A stretch of DNA of 64,000 nt from Pedobacter sp. Leaf194 (GTDB lineage Bacteria > Bacteroidota > Bacteroidia > Sphingobacteriales > Sphingobacteriaceae). Shown piece after piece: positions 59,624-64,000 of this stretch. The first letter of the stretch is position 1, and each line of letters begins with the position of its first letter. A program made the position numbers and the translations under genes. The notes under the pieces were generated by a model. It searched no databases. It was not told the origin of the DNA and saw only the letters and a list, made by a program, of their open reading frames with translations. The stretch is taken from the NCBI RefSeq assembly GCF_001423945.1, contig NZ_LMPU01000013.1, forward strand, positions 62,001-126,000, read 5' to 3'.

Positions 59624-61762
59624 ATGGATATAAAGTCACTTATTAAGTTATTAGCCAGATATAAATGGGTGCTAATCATAGTACCCATTGTTGCTGTTAC
59701 CATTACATACTTTTTGGTTCAAAACCTACCGAGACAATATCGGTCGGAAGTCCAGATTTCTACTGGATTACTTGACCCAACAAAAAAGTCTTTGAGCAAT
59801 GAAACCGTTGATTTTTTTGGAATTAGTCAACAAATCAATGGTATGATGGAGAAATTTAAGATGAAAAAAGTCTTAAATAACTTATCTTACAATTTAATTT
59901 TACATGACCTTGAAAATCCTAAAATTTCATTTCGAAAGTACAGTGAATCGCTTGATTCGTTGAAGCAAGCGGATAAGAGTATTGTTATCGACCTTTTCAA
60001 GAAAAAGCTTGAGTCTAATGCAATTTTAACACTGGCTGATAACAACGGGAAATACAAGCTTTACAGTTTAGTCTCGTCAATGGGTTACGGAGAAGACGTG
60101 CTAAAAAAGGGGATAGATATTAGCCATGCTGATAATAGTGATTATATAAATATTGCTTATGAATCAGAGAATCCAAATCTTTCTGCTTACTTGGTGAATA
60201 CGCTTGCCACGAATTTTATACAGAATTATAGTAAAGAGGTTAGTACCAATCGTAATAGTTCGAACGTAATGTTGGATTCTTTGCTGAAGCAAAAGGAAAT
60301 CGTTATGAACGACAAAAATGCCGCTTTATCTTCATTCAAACGAAATAAAGGGGTGCTAAATCTTGATGAGCAATCGGCAGCGGTCTACGGGCAGATTACA
60401 ACATATGAAGCACAGCGCAGCGAAACAATCAGACAAATCCAATCCAGCCAGGGTGCAATTGCTGAAATTAACCGTAAGCTCGGAGGATCTGATCCAAACA
60501 TCAACGGTAGCAGCAGGGCTGATAATCGCGACATTGTTAGGTTAAAAGGCGAACTCCAGCGTGCAAACAGTGCATTTGTCGAGAATGGTTTTAGAGCTTC
60601 TGACCAGAAAAAAATTGATTCGATAACGAGAATTCTGCAAACAAAAAGCAATCAGAACATTGATGAAAATGTTTATGACCCTAAAGCTTCGAAGCAAGCT
60701 TTGTTTACACAAAAAACCAATCTTGAAATTAGCTTGCAGCAGGCTAGAAGCAGTATGAAATCGATCGAGGATCAACTTGCTTCATTAAGGGCGAAATACA
60801 GTGGAATGGTTCCGTTTGATGCCGACATACAAAACTACCAGCGGGAAGCTGACCTTGCGACCAAAGAATATATGACAGCCTTGGATCAATATAACCAGAG
60901 TAGGGGCGGACAGGTAAATGGTTTAAATTTGCATATTGAGCAAATTGGTTTGCCTGGAAATCCTGAGCCATCTAAGCGTATTATTTATCTGGCCGGTTCT
61001 GGTTTTGGAAGTTTTGCGATTTGCCTGGGTTTTGTTCTTGTCATATTTTTTCTTGATGATAAGATTGTCACTTCCCAGCAACTTGCTAGTGCTACAAAAT
61101 CTAAAACAATAGGCATGCTGAATCAAATAGAGGGCGATGAAAGACGTATACGCGAAATCTGGAGTGACACTACGGGAAACGGAAATTACGAACTCTATCG
61201 AGATATGTTAAGGTCGTTGAGGTTTGAGATTAACGGTGCATTGGATGTTGATGACAGTAAAATCTTAGGAATTACCAGTTTAGGTAATGAGGTTGGGAAA
61301 ACATTTACGGCCTATAGCCTTGCTTATGCCTTTGCCATGACGGGGAAAAAGGTGTTGTTAATTGCTGACGAATTGCCTGTCGTTAAATCTGAGAGTAAAG
61401 GCCTGGTTAAAAGTTTAAACTTTCAAACTTTTTTGATTAAGAAAGAAATCCATACTGAAGATTTGATTACAGTAATGAACAAGAGTACTGCAAGAGAATC
61501 TTTACTGGAAGTTCAAAGTATAAAGAGCTTGAAAGCCGGGTTTGATATTCTCAAAAACGAATTTGATATCATTTTAGTTGATGTTAACAATTTAAGGGAT
61601 ATGAATTTAGCGAAAGAATGGCTTCTTTTCACCGAGAAAAACATAGCTATCTTCGAATATGGTGCCACCATAAGTGAGACAGATAGGGAATATGTTGACT
61701 ACATAAAAAAGACTCCGGGTTTCTTGGGATGGGTTTTAAATAAGATACAGCTTCAAAATTAA
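59624..61762 (+). CDS. Wzz chain-length protein fused to a degenerate BY-kinase-like domain
   Basis: A 712-residue inner membrane protein. First membrane helix near residues 14-32 (YKWVLIIVPIVAVTITYFLV), a long periplasmic coiled-coil Wzz region, a second helix near 445-470 (AGSGFGSFAICLGFVLVIFF), and then a cytoplasmic domain where BY-kinases sit. Kinase motifs are altered: Walker A reads GITSLGNEVGKTFTAYS (GKT kept, but the P-G-E-G pattern is not), Walker A' reads VLLIADELP in place of the DxD-type motif, and Walker B reads FDIILVDVNNLRD. The C-terminus (WVLNKIQLQN) has no tyrosine cluster. It probably still controls chain length but may not autophosphorylate. Confidence 0.85.
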   Translation: MDIKSLIKLLARYKWVLIIVPIVAVTITYFLVQNLPRQYRSEVQISTGLLDPTKKSLSNETVDFFGISQQINGMMEKFKMKKVLNNLSYNLILHDLENPKISFRKYSESLDSLKQADKSIVIDLFKKKLESNAILTLADNNGKYKLYSLVSSMGYGEDVLKKGIDISHADNSDYINIAYESENPNLSAYLVNTLATNFIQNYSKEVSTNRNSSNVMLDSLLKQKEIVMNDKNAALSSFKRNKGVLNLDEQSAAVYGQITTYEAQRSETIRQIQSSQGAIAEINRKLGGSDPNINGSSRADNRDIVRLKGELQRANSAFVENGFRASDQKKIDSITRILQTKSNQNIDENVYDPKASKQALFTQKTNLEISLQQARSSMKSIEDQLASLRAKYSGMVPFDADIQNYQREADLATKEYMTALDQYNQSRGGQVNGLNLHIEQIGLPGNPEPSKRIIYLAGSGFGSFAICLGFVLVIFFLDDKIVTSQQLASATKSKTIGMLNQIEGDERRIREIWSDTTGNGNYELYRDMLRSLRFEINGALDVDDSKILGITSLGNEVGKTFTAYSLAYAFAMTGKKVLLIADELPVVKSESKGLVKSLNFQTFLIKKEIHTEDLITVMNKSTARESLLEVQSIKSLKAGFDILKNEFDIILVDVNNLRDMNLAKEWLLFTEKNIAIFEYGATISETDREYVDYIKKTPGFLGWVLNKIQLQN

Positions 61763-61812
61763 CTCGTGTTTCCTTCACTAAATTTCATTCTTCAGTATAA
61801 TTCAGCATAAGT

Positions 61813-63093
61813 ATGGTTGCGAAGGTCATCTTATATATAGCCCTAGTATATTGTTTTATTTACTGGCTACTCGCCAGGGAATTGGCTATAAACTTCCCGG
61901 TGGGTATATTAATTGAGGTTCTTTTTTTACTAGCCTTTATTGTGGCAATTTTTACACTTCCAAAAGCGAACTGGAAAAATTTGAACAACGACTTATTCTA
62001 CCTTTTTCTTTTCTGGTTCGTTTTGAGTTTACTGGAAGTAGCAAACCCTGCTGGCGCAAATGTAATGGGCTGGCTCAAGGAAATACGATCGGCAGCAGAA
62101 TATCCGATGCTTATCGTTATGCTCTATTTTATAATTTTTACTACCAATAAAGACTTAAATAATTTTCTTATAATTATTGTCGTGCTTTCTACAATTGCTG
62201 CCCTAGATGGAGTCAAACAGCTTCATATTGGCTTATCACGGGGTGATAATGCCTTCTTGAATAGCGGTGGAGCTCAAACTCATATTCTCTTTGGCAGGCT
62301 CAGGGTGTTTTCTTTCTATTCGGAGGCTGCACAATTTGGCGCATCTCAGGCGCATATGTGCCTTGTCGCTTTGGTTTTGGCCCTTGGCCCAATAAAGAAA
62401 AAGATAAAAATATTATTATTTATCTGTTCAGGTTTAATGTTTTATGGAATGCTGATATCAGGAACCAGGGGTGCTTTATTTGCATTGGTGCCGGGCGCAT
62501 TCTTAGCCATCATATTAAGTAAAAAATTCAAAGTTTTAATTTTCGGGGGAGCTGTAGCCGTGTTATTCCTGTGTGTTTTAAAATTTACGTATCTAGGCAA
62601 TGGTAACTATCAGATATACCGATTGCGCTCGGCCTTAAATCCTGACGATCCTTCACTGAAAGTGAGAATGGTTTCTCAACAGAAACTAAAGGACTATATG
62701 AGTGGAATGCCATTCGGAGGAGGATTGGGTGTAATTGGTGCCAATGGCATGGAATACAATCGAGATAAATTCTTATCTAAAATCCAGCCTGATAGCTATT
62801 GGGTTAAAATTTGGGCGATGTATGGCATATTTGGTTTCACAATCTGGATTAGCATGAACATGTACATTCTTGGCAAATGTTGCGGAATTGTATGGCGAAT
62901 TAAGGATGAGGGGTTGAAAATAAAAGGTATAGCACTTACTTCGGGATTTGGTGGAATTTTATTTTGTAGTTATGGGAATGAGGTAATCAATACCATGCCT
63001 TCTGCAATTATAGTTTGTGCATCGCTTGTATTTGTGTATATAATGCCGAAATTGGATAAAGAATTGTCAGATAATAAAATTTTGATAGAGTAA
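61813..63093 (+). CDS. Wzy/O-antigen-ligase-like polysaccharide protein
   Basis: A 426-residue polytopic membrane protein with 10-12 hydrophobic helices and a large loop near residues 260-310 (RLRSALNPDDPSLKVRMVSQ, MPFGGGLGVIGANG), the layout of O-antigen polymerase/ligase family proteins. The segment FGRLRVFSFYSEAAQFGASQ near residue 158 is typical of the family. In this locus it would polymerise or ligate repeat units of the exopolysaccharide. The start ATG at 61813 is 51 bases after the Wzz stop. Confidence 0.85.
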   Translation: MVAKVILYIALVYCFIYWLLARELAINFPVGILIEVLFLLAFIVAIFTLPKANWKNLNNDLFYLFLFWFVLSLLEVANPAGANVMGWLKEIRSAAEYPMLIVMLYFIIFTTNKDLNNFLIIIVVLSTIAALDGVKQLHIGLSRGDNAFLNSGGAQTHILFGRLRVFSFYSEAAQFGASQAHMCLVALVLALGPIKKKIKILLFICSGLMFYGMLISGTRGALFALVPGAFLAIILSKKFKVLIFGGAVAVLFLCVLKFTYLGNGNYQIYRLRSALNPDDPSLKVRMVSQQKLKDYMSGMPFGGGLGVIGANGMEYNRDKFLSKIQPDSYWVKIWAMYGIFGFTIWISMNMYILGKCCGIVWRIKDEGLKIKGIALTSGFGGILFCSYGNEVINTMPSAIIVCASLVFVYIMPKLDKELSDNKILIE

Positions 63094-63096
63094 ATT

Positions 63097-63195
63097 ATGC
63101 CTTGGGAAATCTTTTCAATACCTGCTTTAATTTTTTTTGCCTTTGGCTTCTTTAAGGAAATTTCTCGTACTAAAGAAAATGAAGATGAAAACTAG
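63097..63195 (+). CDS. 32-residue single-helix membrane protein
   Basis: A very small open frame from ATG 63097 to TAG 63195, encoding PWEIFSIPALIFFAFGFFKE and then ISRTKENEDEN. It is one membrane helix followed by a charged tail, with Nout/Cin orientation expected from the basic residues. Its start is three bases after the stop of the Wzy-like gene and its stop is 10 bases before the acyltransferase start, so it is placed as an operon member. The tight fit supports it, the short length limits certainty. Confidence 0.6.
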   Translation: MPWEIFSIPALIFFAFGFFKEISRTKENEDEN

Positions 63196-63205
63196 TTTAT
63201 AAAAA

Positions 63206-63841
63206 ATGTCAATCATCACGAAAATAAAGTCAAATCCCAAATTGAAAAGCCTGGCGCTTTCAATGCTTATTCCAACCAATGAGCATAGACCGCGTTTATG
63301 GGTAAGGCTATTTTTAAATCCGTTTAAGCACAAAAGAGGATCCGGATCTATTATACGCAGTCGTACAAGACTGGATGTTTTTCCGTTTAATCAGTTTGTG
63401 TTAGGCAAAAAGTCTGTTATAGAAGATTTTGCAACTATCAATAACGGCGTAGGGGATGTGATTATTGGCGACGGAACAATGATTGGTATAGGGAATGTGA
63501 TTATCGGGCCAGTTAATATTGGTAATAATGTAATGTTGGCACAAAATATTGTAATTTCCGGTTTGAATCACAATTATGAGAATGTTACCATTTCACCGGC
63601 ACATCAGAATGTAAGCTGCAAAGAGATCCATATTTCCGACGACGTATGGATTGGTTCAAATAGTGTAATCACTGCCGGTGTCACACTCGGTAAACATTGT
63701 ATCATTGGTGCAGGGAGTGTTGTTACTAAATCAGTACCTGATTTTGCTGTTGCTGTTGGGAACCCAGCAAAAGTTATTAAGAAATACAATCAGACTTCCG
63801 GATTATGGGAAAAGTTTTTACCTCAAGTAACTAAGGATTAA
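63206..63841 (+). CDS. Hexapeptide-repeat acyltransferase
   Basis: A 211-residue left-handed beta-helix acyltransferase: hexapeptide turns begin about residue 65 (IEDFATINNGVGDVIIGDGT, IGIGNVIIGPVNIGNNVM), the likely catalytic His is in ISGLNHNYENVTI, and the end has SDDVWIGSNSVITAGVTLG and CIIGAGSVVTKSVPDFAVA then GNPAKVIKKY, as in WcaF and maltose O-acetyltransferases. It would acetylate a sugar of the exopolysaccharide. The stop overlaps the next start (TAATG). Confidence 0.9.
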   Translation: MSIITKIKSNPKLKSLALSMLIPTNEHRPRLWVRLFLNPFKHKRGSGSIIRSRTRLDVFPFNQFVLGKKSVIEDFATINNGVGDVIIGDGTMIGIGNVIIGPVNIGNNVMLAQNIVISGLNHNYENVTISPAHQNVSCKEIHISDDVWIGSNSVITAGVTLGKHCIIGAGSVVTKSVPDFAVAVGNPAKVIKKYNQTSGLWEKFLPQVTKD

Positions 63842-64000
63842 TGACAGCACAAGCACAATATTTTTCAGATATCACTTTAATGATTACCCATTACAATCGT
63901 AGCAGGTCATTAGAGCGGTTGCTGGCTGAGTTAAAGAAAGCCAACTGCAAATTTAATGACATTGTTGTATCAGACGACAGCAGTACCCCTGAACATCTGG
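63841..64000 (+). CDS. Family 2 glycosyltransferase, 5' end only
   Basis: The first 53 codons before the window ends. The sequence YFSDITLMITHYNRSRSLER, then LLAELKKA, and DIVVSDDSSTPEHL is the start of a GT-A fold family 2 transferase (strand, ThYNR segment and the DDSS nucleotide-binding region). It overlaps the acyltransferase stop by one base. Confidence 0.85.
   Translation, partial: MTAQAQYFSDITLMITHYNRSRSLERLLAELKKANCKFNDIVVSDDSSTPEHL

Overview
The window looks like a chromosome segment of a Bacteroidota species, most likely from the Sphingobacteriaceae (Pedobacter/Mucilaginibacter type). The evidence is a SusC/SusD pair with two GH13 enzymes, the short PLP-dependent arginine decarboxylase, a PgpH-type HDIG protein, many Sec signal peptides and lipoboxes ending in SAC or QSC, and repeated TAnnTTTG promoter -7 elements (the Bacteroidota sigma factor signature) in front of genes on both strands. 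There is no complete mobile element, no CRISPR array and no rRNA operon.

Layout. 0-5.2 kb, mostly minus strand: 5' end of an exported sialidase-like protein, a fused two-domain peptide ABC ATPase, a PolB-like exonuclease, DUF1579 and DUF72 proteins, and a wrecked DUF433/DUF5615 toxin-antitoxin pair. 5.5-11.9 kb: an arginine neighbourhood (arginine decarboxylase, CtlX-type hydrolase, arginine deiminase, ArgS), with a short-repeat cluster between two of the genes. 11.9-17.7 kb: TauE/SafE permease, DUF1810, small proteins, a lipoprotein, an AI-2E family transporter, MnmE and a TspO-like membrane protein. 17.9-27.8 kb: a compact starch/maltodextrin utilisation locus (DUF6377 regulator, SusC, SusD, two GH13 enzymes). 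28-42.9 kb: housekeeping and accessory genes, including a methyltransferase, a YcaQ-type glycosylase, a secreted BSP-type metallopeptidase, a tiny DUF2256 zinc protein, an Na+/H+ antiporter, a phosphatase operon, a GH43, an orphan response regulator and an SDR enzyme.

43-47.4 kb holds a dinB-dnaE translesion cassette with paired operator-like sites in its promoter. 47.4-54.1 kb holds a YdeI-like protein, a polyprenol-phosphate sugar transferase, tandem POT peptide transporters and a thiolase. 54.2-55.8 kb is a tight three-gene operon: SPFH protein, membrane protein with a PH-like tail, and a ribbon-helix-helix protein. A perfect inverted repeat sits just upstream of its first start codon and suggests autoregulation. 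It is followed by PgpH and three tRNA genes (Ser and two identical Pro).

58.9-64.0 kb is the start of an exopolysaccharide locus: a half-length TolC-like protein, a Wzz chain-length protein fused to a degenerate BY-kinase-like domain, a Wzy/ligase-like protein, an unannotated 32-residue membrane protein, a hexapeptide acyltransferase and a glycosyltransferase cut by the window end. The least explained parts are the single-repeat TolC plus degenerate kinase pair, the SPFH/RHH operon and the dinB-dnaE operator region. All functional calls come from motif and family recognition by eye; no database search was run.
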